Shown here one piece after another: positions 17,066 through 24,555 of a stretch of 64,000 nt of DNA. The position numbers were made by a program, and so were the translations under genes. Below the pieces are notes generated by a model, which searched no databases, was not told where the DNA came from, and saw only the letters and a program-made list of their open reading frames with translations. The DNA is from Trujillonella humicola. Lineage in GTDB: Bacteria > Actinomycetota > Actinomycetes > Mycobacteriales > Geodermatophilaceae. The stretch's first letter is position 1; each line of letters opens with the position of its first letter. The stretch lies in contig NZ_JBJNRJ010000001.1 in the NCBI RefSeq assembly GCF_046233715.1, positions 124,001-188,000 of the forward strand. The letters are read 5' to 3'.

Positions 17066-17086
17066 CACGTCAGGCCTACCCGCCGA

Positions 17087-17305
17087 TCAGCGGCTGGCGG
17101 CCCAGTCGTCGTCCGAGTCGTCGTCCGCCCAGCGGTCGGCGTACTCGTCGTCGTCCTCGTCGTCGTCCTTCGCCGCGGGCGGCGTGTAGGTCGACGGAGA
17201 ACCGGCCAGCTCGCGCTGAAGCGCGGAGAGGTCGGTGTTCGGTGAGCTGTACTTGAGCTCACGGGCCACGCGTGTCTGCTTGGCCTTCGCTCGGCCGCGC
17301 CCCAT
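17087..17305 (-). CDS. DUF3073 family protein
   Basis: 72 aa. The N-terminus MGRGRAKAKQTRVARELKYS is basic and strongly conserved in the DUF3073 family, which is nearly universal in actinobacteria. The C-terminal third is very acidic (KDDDEDDDEYADRWADDDSDDDW). Function unknown; the split basic/acidic composition suggests nucleic-acid or ribosome contact (inference). ATG 17305. Conserved synteny next to purM is common in actinobacteria. Confidence 0.9.
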   Translation of the reverse strand: MGRGRAKAKQTRVARELKYSSPNTDLSALQRELAGSPSTYTPPAAKDDDEDDDEYADRWADDDSDDDWAASR

Positions 17306-17487
17306 CGGCTCGACCCCCTCGTTACGGAGTACGGGAGCCCAGCTCCGGGCTGAGCGGCCCGCGTGGCGACCCCGACTGAGTGACTGTGTCTCGACCGAGC
17401 TTACGACACCGGACGACGGCGGGCACACGTCCTCCCCTCCCGGTCGCCCGTCCGGGGGCCTTCCGGCCGGCAGGTGTGACCAGCGAC

Positions 17488-18552
17488 TCAGTGCGGCAGC
17501 CGGATCGCGGCCAGCCGGCCGACCGAGCGCATGCGTTCCTCGGCCAGCCGGTCGGCCGCGACGGCGGGGGAGACGCCGTCGGCGTCGGCCGCCCGCAGCA
17601 CCCGCAGCGTGGTGTCGAAGATGCCGGCCGCCCGCGCCTCGGCCCGCGCGAAGTCGAACCCGTGCCGCTCGTCCTCGACCTGGATGACACCGCCGGCGTT
17701 CACCAGGTAGTCGGGGGCGTAGAGGACGCCGCGCCGCAGCAGCTGCTCCGCCGTCCCGTCGTGCGCCAGCTGGTTGTTGGCGCCGCCGCAGACGATCTCG
17801 GCCTCCAGCGCCGCGACCGTCTCGTCGTCCAGGGCGCCGCCCAGGGCGCAGGGGGCGTACACGTCGGCCGGGGTGCGGACGAGGGTGGCGGTGTCGGCCA
17901 CCGCGGCGACGCCGGGGTGACGGGCCTGCACGCGCTCGACGGCGCGGGCGTCCACGTCGGTGACGACGACGGCGGCGCCGTCCTCGGTCAACCGGTCGAC
18001 CAGCCAGCTCCCGACCTTGCCCACGCCGGCGACGGCGACCCGCCGACCGGCGAGCGTCGGGGCGCCCCAGCGGTGCTGCGCGGCCGCCCGCATGCCCTGG
18101 AACACGCCGTAGGCGGTGAGCACCGAGGAGTCTCCGCAGCCGCCGAGGGCCAGCGACCGGCCGTGGGCGAAGCGCGTCTCCCGGGCGACGACGTCGAGGT
18201 CGGCGTTGTAGGTGCCGACGTCGCACGCGGTCAGGTAGCGCCCGCCCAGCGCCTCCACGAACCGGCCGTAGGCGCGCAGCAGTGCCTCGGTCTTGCCGGT
18301 GCCCGGGTCCCCGATGATCACGGCCTTGCCGCCGCCGAGGTCGAGGCCGGCGAGGCTGTTCTTGTAGGCCATCGCCTTGGACAGCGCCAGCGCGTCGGCG
18401 ACCGCCGCCTCCTCGGTGGGATAGGGGTGGAAGCGGGTGCCGCCCAGCGCCGGTCCGAGGGCGGTGGAGTAGATCGCGATCACCGCCCGCAGGCCCGACC
18501 CGGGGTCGGAGCAGAAGACGACCTGTTCGTGCCCGGAGCCGAAGACGTCCAC
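17488..18552 (-). CDS. Leu/Val-type amino acid dehydrogenase (Glu/Leu/Phe/Val family)
   Basis: 354 aa, the length of leucine/valine/phenylalanine dehydrogenases (shorter than GluDH). It catalyses NAD-dependent oxidative deamination of a branched-chain or aromatic amino acid, feeding catabolism. ALGGTRFHPYPTEEAA, the catalytic-Lys region SLAGLDLGGGKAVI and the Rossmann loop VAVAGVGKVGSWLV are visible, as is APDYLVNAGGVIQV near the C-terminus. Valine versus leucine specificity cannot be decided. It starts with GTG 18552 behind a leaderless promoter. Confidence 0.88.
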   Translation of the reverse strand: MDVFGSGHEQVVFCSDPGSGLRAVIAIYSTALGPALGGTRFHPYPTEEAAVADALALSKAMAYKNSLAGLDLGGGKAVIIGDPGTGKTEALLRAYGRFVEALGGRYLTACDVGTYNADLDVVARETRFAHGRSLALGGCGDSSVLTAYGVFQGMRAAAQHRWGAPTLAGRRVAVAGVGKVGSWLVDRLTEDGAAVVVTDVDARAVERVQARHPGVAAVADTATLVRTPADVYAPCALGGALDDETVAALEAEIVCGGANNQLAHDGTAEQLLRRGVLYAPDYLVNAGGVIQVEDERHGFDFARAEARAAGIFDTTLRVLRAADADGVSPAVAADRLAEERMRSVGRLAAIRLPH

Positions 18553-18558
18553 GCCCGG

Positions 18559-18564
18559 AGCCTA
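18559..18564 (-). promoter_or_regulatory. Leaderless promoter -10 (TAGGCT) for the amino acid dehydrogenase
   Basis: TAGGCT on the minus strand, 6 nt before the GTG at 18552. Confidence 0.5.
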
Positions 18565-18571
18565 GAGAAGG

Positions 18572-18625
18572 GGCCCCGCCGCCCCCGCCGCTCGCGAGCT
18601 CGCGCCGGATCCCTGCGACGGGGCC
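18572..18625. repeat. Dispersed structured repeat, copy 1 (CGCTCGCGAGCTCGCG core)
   Basis: Core CCGCTCGCGAGCTCGCGCCGG at 18588-18608 enclosed by an outer stem GGCCCCG/CGGGGCC (18572-18578 with 18619-18625). The same core with different but self-complementary outer arms occurs at 22974-23024. It lies in the divergent gap between the dehydrogenase and M23 peptidase genes. Confidence 0.8.
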
Positions 18626-18796
18626 GGGGCGGCGCACGTTCCGGGAGAAATCCGGCCGGAAGCCCTCAAGGTCACCCGCGGGGGTGACGAAAGAAGGAGG
18701 GACAGGAGTGAACGGGCGCGACACCCGTGACGACACGTCACCGGACCGTTGCCGGACCCGGCTCACGCCGACCCCTCTTCCCCAGGGAGCGACAGC

Positions 18797-20155
18797 ATGC
18801 TGCAGGGCCCTGCCCGTCGCCGGGCACGCGCGATCGCGACCGGGGCGACCCGCCGTCCCCGCGGCCTGCGGTCCGCCCTCGTCGCACTGGTCACCGGTGC
18901 CGCACTCCTCGGTGCCGCCGCCCCCGCCGTCGCCGTCCCGGCCCCGCCGGCGAACCCCTCCGACGGTCAGCTCGCCGACGCCCGGGCCGCGCAGGACGCC
19001 GCGGCGGCCGAGGTCGGCCGGATCGCCGCGCTCGTGGCCGGCGCCGAGTCCGAGCTGGAGCGGATGAACGTCCAGGCCGAGGCCGCCGGCACCGCCTACA
19101 TGGCCGCCGAGGAGGCCCTGCAGCTCGCCCAGGCCGCGGCCGAGCAGGCCGCGGCGCAGCTGCAGGCCGCCGCGGACGCCGTCGCCGCCGCCCGCGCCCG
19201 GATCGGTGCCCTCGCCCGCGACAGCTACATCAGCGGCAGCCAGCTGACCACCACCCGCGCGCTGCTGGACGCCGACGGGCCGGGCGAGCTGGTGCAGCGG
19301 GCCGCCCTCCTGGAGTACGTCGGCGACACCCAGGTCGACGTCCTGGACTCCCTCGAGCTCGCCCGGGTGGAGCAGGCCAACGCCGAGTCCGCCGCCCGTG
19401 CCGCCCGCGACCAGATGGCCGCCGCCGAGGCGCAGGCCGCCGCTGCCAAGCAGGCCGCCGACCAGCAGGTCGCCGCGGCGCAGGCCGCGTACGGCGAGGT
19501 CTCCGCCCAGCGGGCGGAGTACGAGCGGCAGCTGCAGGCCGCCGAGATCCGGCTGCTCGAGCTGCAGGGCGCCCGTGACGCCTACCAGCAGTGGCAGCAG
19601 CAGAAGGCCGCCGAGGAGGCCGCGGCCGCCGCGGCCGCGCAGCGGGCCGCCCGTGAGGCCGCCGCCGCGGCGGCCGCCGCGCAGAACCAGGCGCAGTCGA
19701 GCGCGGCCTCGTCCGGCGGGAGCTCCTCGGCCGGCAGCTCGGGCGGGAGCGGCCCCTACGTCAAGCCGACCTCGGGCCGGACCACCAGCTGCTTCGGCGC
19801 CCGCTGGGGCACGACCCACAACGGCATCGACATCGCCGCACCCATCGGGACCCCCGTCTACGCCGCGCACAGCGGGGTCGTGGCCCGGGCCGGGACGGCC
19901 AGCGGCTTCGGCTACGCCGTGTACATCAAGGGCGACGACGGCGCGGTGACCGTCTACGGCCACGTGAACCGGTACTTCGTGTCCGCCGGCGAGCGGGTGA
20001 CCGCCGGGGAGCAGATCGCCGAGGTGGGCAACCGCGGTCAGTCCACCGGCCCGCACCTGCACTTCGAGGTCCACCCCGGCGGCGCCCTGCACTCCGGCGC
20101 GGTCAACCCGGCTCCGTGGCTGCGGGCCCGGGGGGTCAGCATCAGCGGCTGCTGA
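18797..20155 (+). CDS. Secreted M23 family metallopeptidase with coiled-coil (EnvC/RipC-like)
   Basis: 452 aa. Signal peptide: basic MLQGPARRRARAIATGATRR then hydrophobic ALVALVTGAALLGAAAPAVAVPA. A long Ala/Gln/Glu-rich coiled coil spans about 60-300, then an Ala/Ser/Gly linker. The C-terminal LytM/M23 domain (~335-445) has GRTTSCFGARWGTTHNGIDIAAPIGTPVYAA and HLHFEVHPGG. The zinc ligands HxxxD and HxH are intact, so endopeptidase activity on peptidoglycan is expected. The coiled coil suggests FtsEX-type regulation (family knowledge). ATG 18797 follows GGGAGCGACAGC. Confidence 0.88.
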   Translation: MLQGPARRRARAIATGATRRPRGLRSALVALVTGAALLGAAAPAVAVPAPPANPSDGQLADARAAQDAAAAEVGRIAALVAGAESELERMNVQAEAAGTAYMAAEEALQLAQAAAEQAAAQLQAAADAVAAARARIGALARDSYISGSQLTTTRALLDADGPGELVQRAALLEYVGDTQVDVLDSLELARVEQANAESAARAARDQMAAAEAQAAAAKQAADQQVAAAQAAYGEVSAQRAEYERQLQAAEIRLLELQGARDAYQQWQQQKAAEEAAAAAAAQRAAREAAAAAAAAQNQAQSSAASSGGSSSAGSSGGSGPYVKPTSGRTTSCFGARWGTTHNGIDIAAPIGTPVYAAHSGVVARAGTASGFGYAVYIKGDDGAVTVYGHVNRYFVSAGERVTAGEQIAEVGNRGQSTGPHLHFEVHPGGALHSGAVNPAPWLRARGVSISGC

Positions 20156-20172
20156 TCCCGGCACCGAGCACA

Positions 20173-20207
20173 GCGGCCCGCCACCCCGGCACGGGGTGGC
20201 GGGCCGC
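20173..20207. terminator. Bidirectional terminator (15-bp stem)
   Basis: Perfect 15-bp stem GCGGCCCGCCACCCC with complement, 5-nt loop GGCAC, between the converging M23 peptidase and lipoprotein genes. Confidence 0.8.
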
Positions 20208-20227
20208 CGTCGTCGGTCAGGAGCGGA

Positions 20228-20743
20228 TCAGGTGCAATTGCCGGAGATGTACTCGTCCACGGCGGTCCCGGAGGGGCCGGTGAAGACGTTCTGGAACTCG
20301 GTGGCCGCGTCGGCCAGCGCCTGCCCGCCCTCGGGCGTCGCGAGGTCCACGGTGTTGGCGGTGTCGGCGAACGACCGCAGGGAGTCCCCGAGCACCGCCC
20401 AGTCCGCGGTGATCTCGGCGGGGGGCTCCGCGGCGTCGAAGGCGGCCGAGGCCTCGGTCAGCGCCGGCGGGATGCTCTCCGGGACGGTCGGGTCGACCGC
20501 ACCCAGGGAGGCGACGAACTCCTCGGCCTGGGCGCAGAAGGCGGCGACCTCGTCGTCGGCGGCCGAGCCCCCCGCCGTCCCGGAGGGGGTACCGGACGTA
20601 GCCGGCGACGACGTGGTGGGGGACGCGGGGGTCGTGGTCGACGCCGTGCTGCCGGAGTCGTCGTCACCCCCGCAGCCGGAGAGCAGCAGGACGGCGGCGG
20701 CCGTGGCGACCGCGGGGCGGGCCAGGCGTCGGAGGGCGTGCAT
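20228..20743 (-). CDS. Putative lipoprotein of unknown function
   Basis: 171 aa. Lipoprotein signal MHALRRLARPAVATAAAVLLLSGC with lipobox LLSGC, so Cys is predicted to be lipidated. A Ser/Thr/Pro/Gly-rich linker (~25-60) precedes a small helical domain with AAFCAQAEEFVASL and a C-terminal Cys (ISGNCT), perhaps forming a disulfide. No family assigned. ATG 20743 fits the leaderless promoter TAACGT 8 nt upstream; a longer frame upstream overlaps the divergent MBL gene. Confidence 0.75.
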   Translation of the reverse strand: MHALRRLARPAVATAAAVLLLSGCGGDDDSGSTASTTTPASPTTSSPATSGTPSGTAGGSAADDEVAAFCAQAEEFVASLGAVDPTVPESIPPALTEASAAFDAAEPPAEITADWAVLGDSLRSFADTANTVDLATPEGGQALADAATEFQNVFTGPSGTAVDEYISGNCT

Positions 20744-20751
20744 GAGCAGGG

Positions 20752-20757
20752 ACGTTA
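20752..20757 (-). promoter_or_regulatory. Leaderless promoter -10 (TAACGT) for the lipoprotein
   Basis: TAACGT on the minus strand, 8 nt before the ATG at 20743. Confidence 0.45.
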
Positions 20758-20790
20758 GCCGCCGGTCACGCGGCGCGCCGGTCGCCCCGA

Positions 20791-20796
20791 TAGCGT
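20791..20796 (+). promoter_or_regulatory. Leaderless promoter -10 (TAGCGT) for the MBL-ligase-GMC operon
   Basis: TAGCGT, 8 nt before GTG 20805, no Shine-Dalgarno. Lies 33 nt from the oppositely oriented TAACGT of the lipoprotein gene. Confidence 0.5.
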
Positions 20797-20804
20797 CCCC
20801 CGTC

Positions 20805-21671
20805 GTGGACGCACCACTGGACCCACGGCTCGCCTGGCGGCTCCCCGGCCCGGGCTCGATGCCGCGCACCGCCGAGCTGGAGCCGCTCGTCACGCGGGTG
20901 CTGGCGCCCAATCCCTCGGGCATGACGCTCGACGGCACCAACACCTACGTCGTGGGCGAGCCCGGAAGCGGTCAGGCGGTGCTGGTCGACCCGGGACCGG
21001 ACGACGCGGCGCACCTGGCCGCCGTGGAGGAGGCGCTGGCCGCCCGCGGCGCCCGCTGCGTCGCCGTCCTCGTCACCCACCACCACGGCGACCACGCCGA
21101 GGCCGCGCTCCCCTGGGGCGCCCGGTTCGGGGCGCAGGTGGCAGCCGCCGACCCACGGGTCGCCGGCCCCGGCGGGCGGGTGCTGGAGCCCGGCGAGCGC
21201 CTGCGCCTGGCCGGGACGGCGCTGGACGTCGTCGCCACGCCCGGCCACTGCGCCGACCACCTGGCCTTCCGGGTCGACTCCGGCGCGGTGCTCGTCGGCG
21301 ACCACGTGCTCGGCCGCGGCACCTCGGTCGTCACCCACCCGGAGGGGGACGTCGCGGCCTATCTGGAGTCGCTGCGCCGGGTGCACGACCTGGGCCCGAG
21401 CGCCCTCTACTGCGGGCACGGGCCCGAGCTCACCGAGGACCCGCTCGCGGTGCTGGACTTCTACCTGGCCCACCGCGCCTTCCGGGAGGCGCAGGTGCTG
21501 GCCACCGTCGACGCCGGCGCGCGCAGCGTCGAGGACCTGGTGGCCACCATCTACGCGGCGGTGCCGCGGGAGGTGTGGCCGGCCGCGGCCGCCTCCACCC
21601 GGTCGATGCTGGACAAGCTGGCCGCCGAGGGCCGGCTCGTCGTGGCCGGGGACGAGGTCCGCCCCGCATGA
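20805..21671 (+). CDS. MBL-fold metallohydrolase (LACTB2-like)
   Basis: 288 aa. Opens with the LACTB2-like pattern VTRVLAPNPSGMTLDGTNTYVVG. The metal site THHHGDHAE lies near residue 89, with DVVATPGHCADHLAF, VGDHVLGRGTSVV and YCGHGPE supplying the remaining ligands. The winged C-terminus (VEDLVATIYAAVPREVWPAAAASTRSMLDKLAAEGRLV) is typical of this subfamily. Family members include ribonucleases and thioesterases; substrate undetermined. GTG 20805 and ATGA overlap with the next gene. Confidence 0.85.
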   Translation: MDAPLDPRLAWRLPGPGSMPRTAELEPLVTRVLAPNPSGMTLDGTNTYVVGEPGSGQAVLVDPGPDDAAHLAAVEEALAARGARCVAVLVTHHHGDHAEAALPWGARFGAQVAAADPRVAGPGGRVLEPGERLRLAGTALDVVATPGHCADHLAFRVDSGAVLVGDHVLGRGTSVVTHPEGDVAAYLESLRRVHDLGPSALYCGHGPELTEDPLAVLDFYLAHRAFREAQVLATVDAGARSVEDLVATIYAAVPREVWPAAAASTRSMLDKLAAEGRLVVAGDEVRPA

Positions 21672-23035
21672 CGGCCGTGCCGGTCGTGCGGTCCGCCGAC
21701 AGCGAGCGCGACCAGCGGCGGGCGGCGGCGGCGCTGGCGGCGGCCGGCCTGCGGCGCGGGGACCGGCTGCTGGTCTCGGCGGCCGCCTCGCCGGCGCTGC
21801 TGGCCGTCGTCCTGGGTGCCCTGCGCACCGGCGTGGTCCCGGTGGTGCTCGACCCTGCCCTGCCCGCCGGCGAGCGGGCGGCGCTGGCCACCGACGCCGA
21901 CCCCGCTCTCGACGTCGGGGCCGACCCGCAGCGGCTGCTGGAGGGCACGGCGGAGACCGACCTGGCCGCCGTCCCGCTGGGCCGGCCGATGCACTACACC
22001 TCCGGCACCACCGGCCGGCGCAAGGGCGTGTGGTCGGGTGTGCTCGCCGAGGAGGACGCCCGCGCGCTCGCCGCCGAGGAGATCGAGCTGTGGGGCTTCG
22101 GCCCCGGCGACCGCCACGTCGTCCTCTCCCCGCTGCACCACTCGGCGCCGCTGCGGTTCGCGGTGCACACGCTGCTGGCCGGCGGCGAGGTCCTGCTGCC
22201 GGGCCCGTTCGACGCCGCGCGGGCGGCCGCCGTCATCGCGCGGGAGCGGCCGACGACGACGTTCTGCGTGCCCACCCACCTGCAGCGGCTGCTGCGGCAC
22301 GGCGCGGACCTCGCCTCGTTCCGCCGGCTGGTGCACGCCGGGGCGCCGTGCCCCGAACCGGTCAAGCGGGCCGTGCTCGACGCGGCTCCCGAGGGCAGCG
22401 TGTGGGAGTTCTACGGCTCGACCGAGGCCCAGTTCACCGTCTGCTCCCCCGAGGACTGGCTGGCCTCCCCGGGCAGCGTCGGCCGGGCGCGGCCGGGCCG
22501 GGCGCTGGAGACCGACGAGCGCGGTCAGCTGTGGTGCGCGGTGCCGCGCTGGGCGCGCTTCGAGTACTGGCGGGCGCCGGAGAAGACCGCCGCGGCCTGG
22601 CGGGGCGACCGGGCCACCGTCGGGGACCTGGGCCGGGTCGACGACGACGGCCTCGTGTGGCTCGACGGCCGCCGGGAGGACCTCGTCATCTCCGGCGGGG
22701 TGAACGTGTACCCGGCCGAGGTCGAGGCGGTGCTCGACGCGCACCCGGGCGTGGTGGAGAGCGCCGTCGTGGGGGTGCCGGACGAGGACTGGGGGCAGCG
22801 GGTGGTCGCCGCCTACGTGGGGGACGCCGACCCCACCGGGCTGGCGGCGTGGGCGCGGGAGCGGTTGTCGCCGGCGAAGCGGCCCAAGAGCCTGCACCCG
22901 GTCGCGGAGCTCCCCCGCACCTCCACCGGCAAGGTGCGCCGGCTCGACCTCCCGGGCGTGCTGCGAGGAAGGACCTCCCCGCCCCCCACCGCTCGCGAGC
23001 TCGCGCCGGGCCCCTGCGGGGAGGCCGACAGTTGA
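21668..23035 (+). CDS. AMP-dependent acyl-CoA synthetase/ligase
   Basis: 455 aa, somewhat short for the ANL superfamily. Core motifs are intact: A3 P-loop YTSGTTGRRKGV near 110, A5 EFYGSTEAQ, A8 GRREDLVISGGVNVYPAEVE, and the catalytic Lys in PRTSTGKVRR. It should adenylate a carboxylic acid and transfer it to CoA or another carrier; substrate unknown. The final ~20 codons (TSPPPTARELAPGPCGEADS) are encoded by a dispersed structured repeat, so the tail is probably recent. It overlaps the upstream MBL gene (ATGA) and downstream GMC gene (TTGA). Confidence 0.88.
   Translation: MTAVPVVRSADSERDQRRAAAALAAAGLRRGDRLLVSAAASPALLAVVLGALRTGVVPVVLDPALPAGERAALATDADPALDVGADPQRLLEGTAETDLAAVPLGRPMHYTSGTTGRRKGVWSGVLAEEDARALAAEEIELWGFGPGDRHVVLSPLHHSAPLRFAVHTLLAGGEVLLPGPFDAARAAAVIARERPTTTFCVPTHLQRLLRHGADLASFRRLVHAGAPCPEPVKRAVLDAAPEGSVWEFYGSTEAQFTVCSPEDWLASPGSVGRARPGRALETDERGQLWCAVPRWARFEYWRAPEKTAAAWRGDRATVGDLGRVDDDGLVWLDGRREDLVISGGVNVYPAEVEAVLDAHPGVVESAVVGVPDEDWGQRVVAAYVGDADPTGLAAWARERLSPAKRPKSLHPVAELPRTSTGKVRRLDLPGVLRGRTSPPPTARELAPGPCGEADS
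22974..23024. repeat. Dispersed structured repeat, copy 2, inside the ligase 3' end
   Basis: Core CCGCTCGCGAGCTCGCGCCGG at 22989-23009, identical over 21 bp to copy 1 at 18588. Its outer arms differ, CCTCCCC/GGGGAGG instead of GGCCCCG/CGGGGCC, yet remain complementary. It is translated as the last residues of the ligase. Confidence 0.8.
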
Positions 23036-24552
23036 CGGGCCGCCTTCCCACGGAGACCGACGTCGTCGTCGTGGGTGCCGGAACCTCCGGCTGCGTGCTG
23101 GCCGCCCGGCTGGCCGAGGCGGGCCGCACGGTGCTGCTGCTGGAGGCGGGCCCGGCCGAGCCGCCGCCGGAGACGCGGGACGCCACGACGATGCGCGCCG
23201 CCGTCCCCGGCTCGCCCGCCGCGGTGGAGGTGCCGACCGAGCTCACGCCCACGGTCAGCCGGTCGGTGGTGCGCGGCCGCGGCGCCGGCGGGTCCAGCGC
23301 CGTGAACGGCTGCTACTTCGTCCGCGCGACGCCGGCCGACTGCGACGGCTGGGGGGTGCCGGGATGGGCCTGGGCGGCGGTGCTGCCGGCGTTCCGCCGG
23401 CTGGAGGCCGACCGCGAGTTCGGCGGCTCGCCGCTGCACGGCGCCGACGGCCCGATCCCGGTGACCCGCCCGGCCCCGGGCTACGAGCCGGCGGAGGCCT
23501 TCGCCTCTGCCGCGGCGGCGCTGGGCGTGCCGGCCGAGCCCGACAAGAACGGCGCCGGCGCCCCTGGCTGCGGGCCGCTCCCGTCGAACGCCGTCGGCGG
23601 GCTCCGGGTCAGCACCGCGACCGCGTACCTGCGCGGGCAGCCCGGTCCGACCGTGCGCGGCGGGGTGCGGGTGGCGCGCGTGCTGGTGGAGGGCGGCCGC
23701 GCGGTCGGCGTGGTGACCGGTGCCGGCACCGTCCGGGCCGGGGAGGTGGTGCTGGCCGCCGGGGCGGTCGGGTCGCCGGAGCTGCTGCTGCGCTCGGGCA
23801 TCGGTGCCGCGGACACCCTGCGGGCGCTCGGTCTGCCCGTCGTCGCCGACGTCCCCGGGGTGGGGGAGGGGCTCGGCGACCACCCGATGCTGCAGGTGCC
23901 GTGGCGTCCCGTGCCGGGGTTCCCCGCGCCGCCGGGGCTCCCGCTGCAGCAGGTGCTGCACGCGGCACCCGACGGCGCGCCCGGGGGCATCGAGGTGCTG
24001 CCGTGGTTCCGCTCCTTCGCCGCGCTGCTCCCCGCGTGGCGGACCGCCCCGGCCGACGACGGCGTCCTGTCCCTCGGCGTCTCGCTGCTGCGGCCGCAGA
24101 GCCGGGGTCGGCTGACCCTGCGCTCGGCCGACCCGGAGCAGCCGCCCCGCCTGGTGTACGGCTACCTGTCCTCGACGGGCGACCGGGCCGGGATGCGGGC
24201 CGGCGTCCGGTTCGCCGCAGACCTGCTGCGCACGGCGCCGCTGGCCGCCCTCGGGGTCCCCGACGGCCCGCCCGGTGACGAGCTGTCGGCCGCCGTCCTG
24301 GCCGACGACGCCGCTCTGGACGGCTGGATCGGCCGCCACCTGGGGACGGCGGTGCACCTGTGCGGCGGCGCCCGGATGGGGCCGGCGAGCGACACCGGCG
24401 CGGTCGTCGACGGGCGGCTGCGGGTGCGCGGGGTGGCGGGCCTGCGCGTGGCCGACACCTCGGTGCTGCCGGCGGTGCCCTCGCGGGGGACGGCGGCGAC
24501 CGCGGTCATGGTCGGCGAGCGGGCGGCCGAGCTCCTGGCCGCCGAGGGCTGA
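23032..24552 (+). CDS. GMC-family FAD-dependent oxidoreductase
   Basis: 506 aa from TTG 23032, which overlaps the ligase stop. FAD-binding Rossmann motif VVVVGAGTSGCVLAARLAEAGRTVLLLEAG starts at residue ~10. The GMC signature is RGRGAGGSSAVNGCYFVRA near 85, the second signature GAVGSPELLLRSGIG near 245, and the C-terminal ADTSVLPAVPSRGTAATAVMVGERAAELL. Enzymes of this family oxidise alcohols or choline. Resemblance to mycofactocin-associated GMC enzymes is possible but no mycofactocin genes are in the window. The conserved Rossmann start only a few residues in supports TTG. It ends 3 nt from the convergent PBP gene. Confidence 0.86.
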   Translation: MTGRLPTETDVVVVGAGTSGCVLAARLAEAGRTVLLLEAGPAEPPPETRDATTMRAAVPGSPAAVEVPTELTPTVSRSVVRGRGAGGSSAVNGCYFVRATPADCDGWGVPGWAWAAVLPAFRRLEADREFGGSPLHGADGPIPVTRPAPGYEPAEAFASAAAALGVPAEPDKNGAGAPGCGPLPSNAVGGLRVSTATAYLRGQPGPTVRGGVRVARVLVEGGRAVGVVTGAGTVRAGEVVLAAGAVGSPELLLRSGIGAADTLRALGLPVVADVPGVGEGLGDHPMLQVPWRPVPGFPAPPGLPLQQVLHAAPDGAPGGIEVLPWFRSFAALLPAWRTAPADDGVLSLGVSLLRPQSRGRLTLRSADPEQPPRLVYGYLSSTGDRAGMRAGVRFAADLLRTAPLAALGVPDGPPGDELSAAVLADDAALDGWIGRHLGTAVHLCGGARMGPASDTGAVVDGRLRVRGVAGLRVADTSVLPAVPSRGTAATAVMVGERAAELLAAEG

Positions 24553-24555
24553 CCG

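Noticed and set aside
18620..18796. c-di-AMP (ydaO) riboswitch upstream of the M23 peptidase
   Set aside because: The conserved ydaO core words are missing; only a short GTCACCC/GGGTGAC hairpin is present.
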